Source of the DNA: Rhodospirillales bacterium
Lineage (GTDB): Bacteria > Pseudomonadota > Alphaproteobacteria > Micavibrionales > Micavibrionaceae
DNA: 64,000 nt
Direction: 5' to 3'
Assembly: GCA_020638365.1 (NCBI GenBank)
Contig: JACKIQ010000003.1
Span: 186,001 to 250,000, forward strand
Shown: piece by piece, positions 41,086 to 50,214 of the stretch
Layout: every line of letters begins with the position of its first letter
How positions within the stretch are numbered: position 1 is the stretch's first letter
Position numbers and translations under genes: made by a program
The notes under the pieces: generated by a model
The model's input: only the letters and a program-made list of their open reading frames with translations
Databases searched by the model: none
What the model was told of the DNA's origin: nothing

Positions 41086-43071
41086 ATGACCGACTCTGCC
41101 CGCAACTCAAACGCCATTTCATCAGAACCTTTGTGGGTTCCTTCACAAAAACAGAAAGAATCGGCTCTCCTTTTTGACTTTATGGGCAAGATTTCGAAAA
41201 AAACAGGCCGAAAATTCGATAATTATGCGGATTTGTGGCGTTGGTCGGTCGATTTTTCCGAAGCATTCTGGGATTTTCTATGGGATTATTGTGACGTACA
41301 GGGAGAAAAAGGGGGGCGAGTCCTCGATTCCAACGGGGGACAAATGCTGGGTGCCCGTTTTTTTCCGGAAGGGCAAATTAATTTTGCCGAGAATAATTTA
41401 CGGCAGAGAGACAAGCAGACGGCCATCATTTTCAGGAACGAAACAGGGCAAGAACGCAGCCTGAGCTATGCCGATCTTTATGAACAGGTCAGCCTCTGGC
41501 AGCAAGCCTTCATCCGTGAGGGCGTCCGTGAGGGGGATCGTGTGGCCGCTTACATGCCGAATACACCTGAAACGATCATCGCGTTTCTGGCTGCCGCTTC
41601 TCTGGGCGCGATCTGGTCTTCTGCCTCCCCTGATTTCGGCGTGCAGGGCGTCATTGACCGTTTCGGGCAAATCGAGCCGAAGATCCTGATAACGGCGGAC
41701 GGCTATCATTATAACGGGAAGGTCATCGACTGTTTGCCCAAAGTCAAAGACGTACAACCTGCGCTTAAAGGTCTGAAGAAGACTGTTGTCATTCCGTTTG
41801 CCGGTTCATCCCTTAAGCCAGAAGCTTTGCCGGATGCGGTTGGTATGGCCGATTTTACGGCCGGCCTCAAGCCCAAAGAGGTCGAATTTAAGCGCGTGGA
41901 TTTCAATCACCCGCTTTTCATCCTGTTTTCCTCCGGAACGACAGGCGTTCCCAAATGTATCGTACACGGGCATGGGGGGACTTTGCTTCAGCATCTCAAG
42001 GAGCATCGCTTGCAGACCAATATCAAGCCGGGGGACAAGGTCTTTTATTTCACCACTTGCGGCTGGATGATGTGGAACTGGCTTGTGACCGGTCTGGCCT
42101 CGGGAGCGACGCTTCTGCTTTATGACGGTTCGCCGTTTTTTTCCGAGGGCCGGGTTTTGTGGGATTTTACTTCAGCGCACGGGTGTACGCTTTTTGGAAC
42201 TTCGGCTAAATATATCGACGCGCTCAAGTCCGCGGGCATGAATCCGGGTAAGACCCACGACCTTTCGGCACTACGGACCGTAACCTCAACAGGGTCACCT
42301 CTGGTTCATGAGAGCTTCGACTATATCTATAAAGCGATCAAGCCGGACGTCCATCTGGCCTCTATTTCCGGCGGTACGGATATTGTTTCCTGTTTTATGC
42401 TGGGCAATCCGCTGTCCCCGGTCTGGCGCGGAGAAATCCAAGGGCCGGGGCTGGGCATGGCGGTTGACGTTTTCGATGAAGAGGGACAGCCGGCAACGAT
42501 CAGCGCCGGAGAGCTTGTCTGTACGAAGCCGTTTCCTTCCATGCCCGTTTCTTTCTGGAACGATCCGGAGCGGGTGAAATATAAGGCCGCCTATTTCGAG
42601 CGGTTCGAGAATATCTGGGTTCATGGAGATTGGGTGGAGAAGACCCCGCATGGCGGTTTCATCATTCACGGACGAAGCGATGCCACGCTTAATCCCGGCG
42701 GCGTGCGCATCGGAACAGCCGAAATTTACCGGCAGGTTGAACAGATTGAGGGCGTTCAGGAATCAATCGCCGTGGGGCAGGACTGGGAGGGCGATGTCCG
42801 GGTGATTTTATTTGTCGTTCTCAAAAAGGGCTGGGAACTGGATGAAAATTTGACCAAGGAGATCAAAACGAAGATCCGCAACGGGGCTTCACCGCGTCAT
42901 GTTCCTGCGAAAATAATCGCCGTTTCCGATATTCCGCGCACGAAGAGCGGGAAAATCACTGAGCTGGCTGTCCGGGATGTCATTCACGGGCGCAAGATCA
43001 AGAATGTGGAAGCCTTGGCAAACCCAGACAGTCTTCAACTCTATAAAAATCTTCAGGAATTACAGGGTTGA
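41086..43071 (+). CDS. Acetoacetyl-CoA synthetase
   Basis: 661 residues of the acyl-CoA synthetase (ANL) superfamily, close to the 650-670 of AacS. Seen: the ACS-type N-terminus (YADLWRWSVDFSEAFWDFLWDYCDV), the adenylation loop LFSSGTTGVPKCIVHGHGG, the AacS-like region TTCGWMMWNWLVTGLASGATLLLYDG, SPDFGVQGVIDRFGQIEPK, GRSDATLNPGGVRIGTAEIYR and the catalytic Lys in RTKSGKITELAVRD. Activates acetoacetate with ATP and CoA for ketone-body or PHB-linked metabolism. It appears alone, and a link with the BKACE gene (acetoacetate-forming) at the window start is possible. Confidence 0.94.
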   Translation: MTDSARNSNAISSEPLWVPSQKQKESALLFDFMGKISKKTGRKFDNYADLWRWSVDFSEAFWDFLWDYCDVQGEKGGRVLDSNGGQMLGARFFPEGQINFAENNLRQRDKQTAIIFRNETGQERSLSYADLYEQVSLWQQAFIREGVREGDRVAAYMPNTPETIIAFLAAASLGAIWSSASPDFGVQGVIDRFGQIEPKILITADGYHYNGKVIDCLPKVKDVQPALKGLKKTVVIPFAGSSLKPEALPDAVGMADFTAGLKPKEVEFKRVDFNHPLFILFSSGTTGVPKCIVHGHGGTLLQHLKEHRLQTNIKPGDKVFYFTTCGWMMWNWLVTGLASGATLLLYDGSPFFSEGRVLWDFTSAHGCTLFGTSAKYIDALKSAGMNPGKTHDLSALRTVTSTGSPLVHESFDYIYKAIKPDVHLASISGGTDIVSCFMLGNPLSPVWRGEIQGPGLGMAVDVFDEEGQPATISAGELVCTKPFPSMPVSFWNDPERVKYKAAYFERFENIWVHGDWVEKTPHGGFIIHGRSDATLNPGGVRIGTAEIYRQVEQIEGVQESIAVGQDWEGDVRVILFVVLKKGWELDENLTKEIKTKIRNGASPRHVPAKIIAVSDIPRTKSGKITELAVRDVIHGRKIKNVEALANPDSLQLYKNLQELQG

Positions 43072-43120
43072 ACTAAAAAAGCGCTTGCAAGGACCGGGTA
43101 AACCGTGTTTGTCTAATCTT

Positions 43121-43213
43121 ATGAATTTATACGTGTGCAACGCCGAACTGAATTACCGGGCCGCAATGGGCGCGGCAGCGGCGTTTGCAGCAGCGGCAGC
43201 AGCGGCGGCCTAG
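43121..43213 (+). CDS. Candidate 30-residue alanine-run mini-protein or leader peptide
   Basis: ATG at 43121 opens a 30-codon frame, MNLYVCNAELNYRAAMG, then a run of alanines broken by one Phe, ending at TAG 43213. Seventeen of the last 18 codons encode Ala, Met, Gly or Phe, with 14 alanines read by GCG, GCA and GCC. It lies in the 272-base gap between the AacS gene and the aminotransferase. No good ribosome site is visible before the ATG, which argues against a real protein. A hairpin-like TGTGCT/AGCACA pair follows at about 43292-43313, but no T-run follows it. Confidence 0.25.
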   Translation: MNLYVCNAELNYRAAMGAAAAFAAAAAAAA

Positions 43214-43343
43214 CCGCAGGATATCCGCACATAGCGCAAAGGCGCGAACCGACACTTCCTCCAGAAAAATGATTGTAAAGCGACCGGGTTTTTGTGCTTC
43301 ATTTGCCAGCACAGGTCCGAGAGAAAAATTTTAGGGTACTGAA

Positions 43344-44552
43344 ATGCCACAAACCGATGTAAAAGACATTTTTAAACTTCCTTTGAGAACAGGCATGGCA
43401 CCGTATAGCACCGTCATAGAAAACCTTACGCCTAATCCGGGAACGGACCTGCTGCGTTATGCGCGGACAAAAGACGGCGTCCTTTCTCTGGCTCAGGGCG
43501 AGGGCAGCACGCCTACGCCTGACTTTATCTGCGATGCCGCAATGAAGGCACTCAAGGATAAAGGAATGACTTTTTACGGGCCGATCCTCGGACATCCGGA
43601 ATTGCGAGAAGAGCTATCGACCTACTACAAAAACATCTACGGTCTGGATATTCCCTCAAACCGTTTTTTTGTGACCAGTTCCGGGACGACGGCTGTACAT
43701 CTTTCGCTTGCCGCCATCATCAATAATGGCGATGAGGTGATCGCGATTACGCCAATCTGGAAGAATCTTTTGAGCGCTGTGGAAATTGCACAGGCGAAGA
43801 TCAAGCAGGTTGCCGTGGATTTTAGCGAGGACAAGGGATGGTCGCTTGACCTGAACAGATTGTTCGATGCCTGTACGCCTGCGACGAAGGCGATCATGAT
43901 AGTCACGCCGTCCAATCCTACGGGCTGGACCATGTCCCGTTCGGAGATGCAGGCCGTTATGGAGTTTGCTCGAAAGCGCGGGATCTGGGTTCTGGCGGAC
44001 GAGGTTTACACCCGTACACTTTACGGGCAGGTCCGTGCCCCGAGTTTCCTTGATGTTTGCGAACCGGACGATCTGCTGCTGGTGATCAACAGTTTTTCCA
44101 AGACCTGGGCGATGACGGGCTGGCGTTTAGGATGGATCGTCGGACCGCCATCGGCTGAAATGAAGATCTGTGACCTTGCAGTCTATAACAATATGGGACC
44201 GCCAAGCTTTACGCAGTACGGGGCTCTGGCGGCCTTGCGGCAGGGCGAGGGCTTTATAAGCGAGCAGATGACGCTCTGGCAGTCCAACTGCGATCTTCTC
44301 ATGGATCGTATGGCGCAGTTTCCGCGCATGTCGATTTCACGTCCTGAAGCCGGATTCTACGCGTTTTTCAAAGTCGAAGGCGAGGAAGACAGCATCGCTT
44401 ACTGCAAGAGGCTGATTGACGAAGTCGGGTTGTCTCTTGCGCCCGGCTGCGCTTTCGGAGATTGCGGGCGGGGTTTTGTGCGTCTGGCCTTTGCGTGTTC
44501 GGAAACCAAGCTTTTGGACGGTCTGGATCGGTTAGAGCGCATGGTGACTTAA
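43344..44552 (+). CDS. Class I/II aminotransferase
   Basis: 402 residues, PLP-dependent fold type I. Seen: LRYARTKDGVLSLAQGEGSTPTPDF, RFFVTSSGTTAVHLSLAAIIN, VTPSNPTGWTMSRSEM, LADEVYTRTLYG, and the PLP Lys in NSFSKTWAMTGWRLGWIVGP, with RLAFAC near the end. The pattern resembles aspartate/aromatic-type or MalY-like aminotransferases. The true amino donor cannot be told. GAGGGTACTGAA lies before the ATG. The next gene, 62 bases on, is an Asp/Glu racemase. Confidence 0.9.
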   Translation: MPQTDVKDIFKLPLRTGMAPYSTVIENLTPNPGTDLLRYARTKDGVLSLAQGEGSTPTPDFICDAAMKALKDKGMTFYGPILGHPELREELSTYYKNIYGLDIPSNRFFVTSSGTTAVHLSLAAIINNGDEVIAITPIWKNLLSAVEIAQAKIKQVAVDFSEDKGWSLDLNRLFDACTPATKAIMIVTPSNPTGWTMSRSEMQAVMEFARKRGIWVLADEVYTRTLYGQVRAPSFLDVCEPDDLLLVINSFSKTWAMTGWRLGWIVGPPSAEMKICDLAVYNNMGPPSFTQYGALAALRQGEGFISEQMTLWQSNCDLLMDRMAQFPRMSISRPEAGFYAFFKVEGEEDSIAYCKRLIDEVGLSLAPGCAFGDCGRGFVRLAFACSETKLLDGLDRLERMVT

Positions 44553-44614
44553 AGACTTTCTTCTTGTCCTGATCGTGGTTAGACTTTCCGGGCAAAGAGA
44601 TCAGGAGATGCATA

Positions 44615-45325
44615 TTGAAAACCGTAGGCATTGTCGGCGGTCTTAGCCCGGAGTCGACCATCACTTACTACAAGGGATTGAACGAAGCCGTTCAAGCGCG
44701 GCTCGGCGGGCATCATAATGCACGAATCCTTCTCAATTCTCTGGATTTCGGAGAGTTTGTGGAATTGAAAGAACGCGGCGACTGGGATACTCAGGGCAAG
44801 ATGATTGTCACGGCTTCAAAGTCTCTGGAAAAGGCCGGCGCGGATTTTGTCATGCTGGCCACCAACACGATGCACCGCTTTGCCGAAGAAGTGGAGAAGG
44901 CCCTTCACATTCCCTTTTTGCATCTGGCTGATGCGACGGCACGGCAAATAAGAGAAAGAGGGTTGAAAAAGGCCGGCTTGCTGGGCACGGCTTATACGAT
45001 GGAGCAGGATTTTTACAAGAAGCGTCTGATCGCGCAGGGGATTGAGCCGCTGGTTCCCGAAGTTGAGGACCGCTCCGATATTCATCACATCATCTATGAG
45101 GAATTATGTCGCGGGGTTGTGCGGGACGAGTCGCGCAATATTTATCAGGAAGTTATCGCCGGTCTCATAGATGAGGGAGCGCAGGCCGTTATCCTCGGTT
45201 GTACGGAGATCGGCATGCTGATCGGGCCGGGGGATGTCCCGTGTCCGGTCTTTGATACGACAAAAATCCATATCGAGGCGGCGGCGCAGTTCATTTTTGA
45301 CGAGGCGGAGAGCGCAGCGGCATGA
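44615..45325 (+). CDS. Aspartate/glutamate racemase family protein
   Basis: 236 residues. KTVGIVGGLSPESTITYYKG, MLATNTMHRFAEEV and AVILGCTEIGMLI mark the Asp/Glu racemase superfamily. The first catalytic Cys is Thr85 (in NTMH) and the second is Cys196, as in E. coli YgeA (Thr83/Cys197), a member with L-Asp/Glu isomerase activity described from that gene; whether Thr suffices here is uncertain. TTG 44615 is the start because CAGGAG lies eight bases upstream. The stop overlaps the next gene's ATG in ATGA. Moderately sure of family, less of substrate. Confidence 0.86.
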   Translation: MKTVGIVGGLSPESTITYYKGLNEAVQARLGGHHNARILLNSLDFGEFVELKERGDWDTQGKMIVTASKSLEKAGADFVMLATNTMHRFAEEVEKALHIPFLHLADATARQIRERGLKKAGLLGTAYTMEQDFYKKRLIAQGIEPLVPEVEDRSDIHHIIYEELCRGVVRDESRNIYQEVIAGLIDEGAQAVILGCTEIGMLIGPGDVPCPVFDTTKIHIEAAAQFIFDEAESAAA

Positions 45326-45885
45326 GCGGGAAGGCGATGCGCGGTTATTTCGGCGTGGGGGTCGAGGGGATCAGCAAAGAACAGAATGCCGGAACGATCG
45401 TGCGCACGACACACGCTTTCGGGGGCAGTTTTTTTTTCACGGTCAAGCCTTCGGTGGATATGCAGGAGTTACGCGTTTCAGACACGTCGGGCGCTTTCGA
45501 TCATCTGCCTTACTACCAGTATCATACACCCAATGAGTTGAAGCTTCCCAAGGGATGCGTTCTCGTCGGGGTCGAACTGACGGAAGATGCGATTGAGCTT
45601 CCGAGCTTCCGGCATCCTCTCAGGGCCGCTTATGTCCTTGGGCCGGAGATGGGAAGTCTGTCGGCGGCTATGGTGGAACGGTGCGACCATGTGGTGCAAA
45701 TTCCGATGAAGTTCTGCGTGAATGTCGGCGTGGCGGCCGCCCTTACTCTTTACGACCGGATGCTTTGCCTCGGGCGTTTTGCCGAGCGACCCGTAAGGCC
45801 CGGAGGACCTTTGCTCGCATCCGATAACCTTTTACCAAGAGAGCACAGAAGGAAGGTGCGGAGAAAGAATCCAGACACCCTCTAG
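45322..45885 (+). CDS. TrmH/SpoU-family RNA 2'-O-methyltransferase
   Basis: 187 residues, a minimal SPOUT methyltransferase. The early YFGVGVEGISKEQNAGTIVRT has the conserved N-x-G-x-x-x-R of the family. The C-terminal knot is AAYVLGPEMGSLSAAM and VQIPMKFCVNVGVAAALTLYDRM, matching the IPM and N-V-x-x-A-x-x-x-x-x-Y of TrmH. Probably modifies a tRNA or rRNA ribose; which one is unknown. Its start overlaps the racemase stop (ATGA) and its end overlaps the end of the facing TPR gene by four bases. Confidence 0.88.
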   Translation: MSGKAMRGYFGVGVEGISKEQNAGTIVRTTHAFGGSFFFTVKPSVDMQELRVSDTSGAFDHLPYYQYHTPNELKLPKGCVLVGVELTEDAIELPSFRHPLRAAYVLGPEMGSLSAAMVERCDHVVQIPMKFCVNVGVAAALTLYDRMLCLGRFAERPVRPGGPLLASDNLLPREHRRKVRRKNPDTL

Positions 45886-47792
45886 ACTGCTGTTTTTCGG
45901 ACCCAGAATTGATACATTCTAAAGAATGTATCTGGGTATTTCGTTTCATACTTATGCCAGTTTTCCAGATTGTTCATCTGTATGTCCTCTGGAAACATTT
46001 TGGCGTAATTTTCAAAAACTTCGTTTGAATTCAAGTGGAAAGCTAAAAACTCAAGGCCATGATTCTTCATCATCGAGTCCATTTCTCGAAGATCATAACA
46101 GTGTTCCATGACATGAAAGATCAAATCCCTGTATTCAGAAAGAAAGTAATAATCCCGGAATTTCAGAAGGTTCTCTATTTCGCTTTTGCTTAGCCACTTT
46201 TGCGCGTTCCTACGAAATTCCTTGATGCTCTTGAGGTCGTTGGGAATCTTATTCTCCTCTATAATGTCCCGACATTTCATAATGACCCTACGCCCAAGTT
46301 TGCTGTAAAAAGCGAGGTGCATGATGCCGCCAGGTTTAAGAAGTTTTGTGATTGAGGCAAGTCCGTCTTCCGGCACTTTCATATGATGTAAAACGCCAGA
46401 ACTTACGATCAGGTCAAATGAATTTGGCTCAAGTGTGTCACCAAGTGCCAATATATCTCCTTGTCTAAAGTCTATGTTTGTCTTGCCTGTCTCGCGCAGT
46501 TTGCGCGTGCCATAAGCAAGGCTGGTTTTGCTCAGATCAACTGCCAGAACCTCGCAGTCAGGGAAGGCGCGGTTATAGTATAGCGCCTCCTGTCCGGTTC
46601 CCGTTCCGGCTATCAGGATCTTGACTTTGCCCTCTGGAAGAAAATTCTGCACCGGGGCAAACTCTTTTTGTCCGTAGGGTGCGGGAATATAGCGCCATCG
46701 TGGGTAGGACATCTCTTCGTACTGCGCTCGCACTTCTTCAGAAGTTTGGGTTTGCAGTTTCGTGATACTTTTTATAGTTTTTTTAATTTCCAGTTCAGTC
46801 AGAGGTTCGTCGATAAGGCATGTTAAAAAATCTTTTAATTCCGGATACTCACTAAACTGCCCTGCGAACTTATTAGCCCCGTCTAAAGTAAAGATTTTTT
46901 CGTAGCAGGCCAAGATGCATAACGGCAGAGGGTTTTCTATGTGATCTTGTTTCAACTCCAATTGTTTTTTCAACTCTTGGATCCAACTTTTTTCCTCATC
47001 ACTAACATCGAACAGGTATTCTGTGTAAAAGCAGTATATTGCCAGGGCTGCTATGGTACTGATAAAGTTCTTTCCAAACAGCACATCTTTTTGCTTTAGA
47101 TGATCTTTCAGGATCAATCTTCTCAGGTTCGTCATAAGTCTTTCAAAAGAGAGGTCGAGAACTATAAGGTTTTTAAGACCAAGTACCAAGTAGGGGGTTT
47201 GCAACGCACTGTAATCTGAAAGTTTTAAAAAGGCGTTTTCAAAGGATGCAAAATCCTTATGTTTCATCATGTTAAAGAACGGTGCCAATTGATTATCCGA
47301 AACCATCAGGCTTAGCCAAGCTAACCCCATATACTCGTAATTCAAGGTTCCATCTTCAAGAACAAACTGTACCAGTCGCTTAACTTCTGGGTTGGTCAAC
47401 TCGAATCTCAATGGATTTATAAGGGTAATAAATTCCTGCTTGTACTTTTTATTGTCAGGCGCGGCTGTCATAGCGAGCGCACTGTATTCTATTGCTTTAT
47501 GCGTATCGCCTTTCTGATGCATAATCCTGACTAGATTTGCGTATGAAGCATGATAGTGAGGGTCGATCTCAACCGCTTTCTGGAATAATTCTACTGCCTT
47601 GTTGATATTGCCTTGCATAAAACAGAGAGTACCTAGATTGTGTGTAGCGTCGGCTGTTGGGAATATGCTTATCGAATCCACAAGGAACTTTTCGGCCTCA
47701 GCGAAATCCTGTTTTTTGATGCAATCTACTGCCTTTCCAAAAACTGTCCTTGCCTGATCTTCCGCTGAGGGTGAGGTGGCTGGATTGTTCAT
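45882..47792 (-). CDS. TPR protein with a class I SAM methyltransferase domain
   Basis: 636 residues. N-terminal TPR repeats (about 15-150; ATHNLGTLCFMQGNINKAVELF, YHASYANLVRIMHQKGDTHK) are followed by a helical region and, from about 345, a methyltransferase: KVKILIAGTGTGQEALYY (SAM motif), AVDLSKTSLAYG, FDLIVSSGVLHHM and LKPGGIMHLAFYS. The substrate is unknown; similar TPR-methyltransferases act on small molecules, polysaccharides or proteins. GC content is lower than in the neighbours, which may mean horizontal gain. ATG 47792 is preferred over 47834. It converges on the TrmH gene and follows gor on the same strand. Confidence 0.8.
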   Translation of the reverse strand: MNNPATSPSAEDQARTVFGKAVDCIKKQDFAEAEKFLVDSISIFPTADATHNLGTLCFMQGNINKAVELFQKAVEIDPHYHASYANLVRIMHQKGDTHKAIEYSALAMTAAPDNKKYKQEFITLINPLRFELTNPEVKRLVQFVLEDGTLNYEYMGLAWLSLMVSDNQLAPFFNMMKHKDFASFENAFLKLSDYSALQTPYLVLGLKNLIVLDLSFERLMTNLRRLILKDHLKQKDVLFGKNFISTIAALAIYCFYTEYLFDVSDEEKSWIQELKKQLELKQDHIENPLPLCILACYEKIFTLDGANKFAGQFSEYPELKDFLTCLIDEPLTELEIKKTIKSITKLQTQTSEEVRAQYEEMSYPRWRYIPAPYGQKEFAPVQNFLPEGKVKILIAGTGTGQEALYYNRAFPDCEVLAVDLSKTSLAYGTRKLRETGKTNIDFRQGDILALGDTLEPNSFDLIVSSGVLHHMKVPEDGLASITKLLKPGGIMHLAFYSKLGRRVIMKCRDIIEENKIPNDLKSIKEFRRNAQKWLSKSEIENLLKFRDYYFLSEYRDLIFHVMEHCYDLREMDSMMKNHGLEFLAFHLNSNEVFENYAKMFPEDIQMNNLENWHKYETKYPDTFFRMYQFWVRKTAV

Positions 47793-47882
47793 GTTCCTGT
47801 GTCTCCTAGAAATAGCCCTAATCTTTATCTTCAAGTTTGAAAAATACTTGAAAAATTCTCAGAAAATCAAGTGCTTTTGCTC

Positions 47883-49244
47883 CTATCTTAATTTGTGTCT
47901 GAGTAATACAAATTCCTCGGCGATCGTCGGATGAATGGCGATCGTGCGATCGAAGTCTGCTTTCGTGGCTCCGGCTACGATGGCGGTCGCAAAGCCCTGC
48001 GTGATTTCCGGCGCGTCCTGCCCGACCATATGCAGGCCCAGAACCCTGCCGGTTTCGCTGTGGACGATCAATTTAACCAAGGTGCGCTCGTCGCGTCCGG
48101 CGAGAGCGTTCTTCATGCCGAGGAAATCGTCGCGGTAGACGTCGATCTTTCCGGGGTGTTTTTCCAGCGCCTGTTCTTCGGTGAGGCCGACCTGTCCGAC
48201 CGGGGGATTGGAGAAGATTGCATGAGGGACGTTTTCGTATGAGATATAGCGACGCAGCCCGCCGTAGAGCCTGTCGGCGAGGGCGTGGCCCTCCGCAATC
48301 GCCACGGGCGTGAGGGCGATATGCCCCGTGACATCGCCGATGGCGTAGATGGAGGGGATGCTTGTCTGCTGGTCCCTGTCGACTTTGATCGCGCCGCCGG
48401 GGGCGAGTTCCACGCCGACTTCGTCAAGGCCGAGCGGTTCGATATTCGGGACGCGCCCGGTGGCGAAGAGGATCGCGCCGGACTGTATTGCCGTATTATC
48501 GGTCAGGGTGACGGATACGCCGCACTCAGTTTTTTCAACCCTCGCGACGTTTGTTCCGGGGTGAAGCTTTATGCCCTTGGCTTCCATCTGTTTTTGCAGG
48601 AAGGTGCGGACCTCCGTGTCAAAGCCGGGATTGAGGATCGTTTCGCGCCGGAACACGACATGCACTTCGGAGCCGAGCTGGTTGAAGATCCCGGCGAATT
48701 CGAGCGCGATATAACCCGCGCCGTGGATCACGATTTTTTGCGGGCGTTCGGGGAGGGAGAAGACATCGTCGGAGGTGATGCCGTATTCCTTCGCGCCGGG
48801 GATATCGGGGATGAAGGGTTTCGCGCCGGTGGCGATCAGGATGCGCTGCGCGGAGATCGTCTTGCCGATGACCTGAACCTCGTTGGGGCCGGTGATTTTT
48901 GCGGTTCCATCGAAGATCGGCTGCTCGTCGCTTTCGATGCCTTCGCGGATCATGGTGTTGAGAAACTCGATCTCCTTGTCCTGCGCGGCGATAAATTTTT
49001 TCCAGTCGTGGGAGGAGGGGCCGATCGACCAGCCGAACCCGGCGGCGTCCGCGATGTGCGCGGCGTATCCGGCGGCGTAGGTCATGAGCTTTTTGGGCAC
49101 GCAGCCGAGATTGACGCAGGTTCCCCCGATATGACGGTTTTCGGCATAGGCGACGCGCTGGCCGTACTGCGCGGCGACGCGTCCGGCCCGGCCTCCGCCG
49201 GAGCCGCTGCCGATGATGAAGAGATCGAAGTCGTATACGCTCAT
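47883..49244 (-). CDS. gor: Glutathione reductase
   Basis: 453 residues, normal for GR. Seen: the N-terminal FAD site LFIIGSGSGGGRAGRVAAQ, the redox-active GGTCVNLGCVPKK (Cys43 and Cys48), an NADPH region (HGAGYIALEFAGIFNQLGSEVHVV), RVPNIEPLGL, YAIGDVTGHIALTPVAI and the C-terminal HPTIAEEFV His. It reduces GSSG with NADPH in the cytosol. GR rather than lipoamide or thioredoxin reductase is supported by the VNLGCVPKK and the HPT end. ATG 49244, with AAGGAAAG before it, is the start. Confidence 0.93.
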   Translation of the reverse strand: MSVYDFDLFIIGSGSGGGRAGRVAAQYGQRVAYAENRHIGGTCVNLGCVPKKLMTYAAGYAAHIADAAGFGWSIGPSSHDWKKFIAAQDKEIEFLNTMIREGIESDEQPIFDGTAKITGPNEVQVIGKTISAQRILIATGAKPFIPDIPGAKEYGITSDDVFSLPERPQKIVIHGAGYIALEFAGIFNQLGSEVHVVFRRETILNPGFDTEVRTFLQKQMEAKGIKLHPGTNVARVEKTECGVSVTLTDNTAIQSGAILFATGRVPNIEPLGLDEVGVELAPGGAIKVDRDQQTSIPSIYAIGDVTGHIALTPVAIAEGHALADRLYGGLRRYISYENVPHAIFSNPPVGQVGLTEEQALEKHPGKIDVYRDDFLGMKNALAGRDERTLVKLIVHSETGRVLGLHMVGQDAPEITQGFATAIVAGATKADFDRTIAIHPTIAEEFVLLRHKLR

Positions 49245-49284
49245 TTTCTTTCCTTCGCTTTGCGGCTTGTGGCACACTCGGGGC

Positions 49285-50214
49285 ATGATAAACGCCGAAA
49301 GACGGTTTGAACATGGAGAAATGAGGGAAGCGTGGCTGAACGGCGAGCCGCTGGCGCAGATTGATACGGGATCGCCCGAAGTAGTCACTTATTTGCATAC
49401 GGATCATCTGGCCACGCCGCGCTTTGGGACCAATGCGGCGGGCAGCACGGTCTGGACATGGGATTCTGGCGCGTTCGGGAAGGAAGCGGCCACGGGCAGC
49501 GCGACCGTCAACCTGCGGTTCCCCGGCCAGTACTATGATGCTGAGGCGGGCCTGCATTACAATTGGAACCGCTATTACAACCCGGCGACAGGGCGATATG
49601 TCAGCAGCGACCCTATCGGCCTTGCGGGCGGCCTCGCCACCTATACCTATGTCAGCGCTAGCCCGGTGATGTTTGGTGATCCGAGAGGGCTATTACAAGC
49701 TGACGAGAAATACCCCAACTGCTATTTTGGGTTTTTGCCTATGAACTCGCCATGCCTATCAGAAATGAATAATGCAAGCGATAGAACTGGCAAGATGTAT
49801 GGTGGTGGATGGGCGCAAGAAGCGACTGTTAGCACGGATAATGGGCGTGAAAGAGTAAAAGTATACATCAATGCCCCCCACTCCAATGACCGATTTGATA
49901 CTAACTGTCATGGCCTTACATTTTCAGGTGGTAAATATTGGATTCAAGGTGATTACGGCACTATCAAGGCTATTCTAAGAGGAGATGGATACACTGAGAT
50001 AACAGATAGAGGCTTATCTTTGATGCCGGGCGATGTAATATTATTCGATAATGGGAAGATTTATACTCACTCTGTTACGGTCAAATCTGTTGATGACAAT
50101 GGCAACGTCACGGTATACGGCATTGACGGTGCCGACCTAAATCCGACTACAGAAAGCTTGGGGGATGTGGAGAGCAGGTTTCCAACAAGCTCCAAGAAAA
50201 TATTCAGAAAATGA
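49285..50214 (+). CDS. Orphan RHS tip with a cysteine-peptidase-like toxin domain
   Basis: 309 residues. Residues 1-136 are the end of an RHS/YD-repeat core (TDHLATPRFGTN, WDSGAFGKEAA, FPGQYYDAEAGLHYNWNRYY, RYVSSDPIGLAGG, then DPRGL at 132-136, the usual core end). The upstream bulk of an RHS protein, normally over 1000 residues, is absent. After DPRGL the base composition turns AT-rich and a separate domain begins (137-309). DTNCHGLTF has Cys208-His209, and GDVILFDNGKIYTHS has His262, spaced like NlpC/P60 or CHAP peptidases. A peptidoglycan-cutting toxin is the likely reading. ATG 49285 has no strong binding site. A displaced, possibly silent toxin tip. Confidence 0.75.
   Translation: MINAERRFEHGEMREAWLNGEPLAQIDTGSPEVVTYLHTDHLATPRFGTNAAGSTVWTWDSGAFGKEAATGSATVNLRFPGQYYDAEAGLHYNWNRYYNPATGRYVSSDPIGLAGGLATYTYVSASPVMFGDPRGLLQADEKYPNCYFGFLPMNSPCLSEMNNASDRTGKMYGGGWAQEATVSTDNGRERVKVYINAPHSNDRFDTNCHGLTFSGGKYWIQGDYGTIKAILRGDGYTEITDRGLSLMPGDVILFDNGKIYTHSVTVKSVDDNGNVTVYGIDGADLNPTTESLGDVESRFPTSSKKIFRK

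Noticed and set aside
43072..43343. Classic attenuator before the aminotransferase gene
   Set aside because: I found no terminator hairpin with a T-run, only a TGTGCT/AGCACA pair, and no ribosome site for the leader.
48285..49310. 341-codon plus-strand frame opposite gor
   Set aside because: Antisense to the gor redox and NADPH motifs; Asp/Gly/Ala-rich shadow translation.
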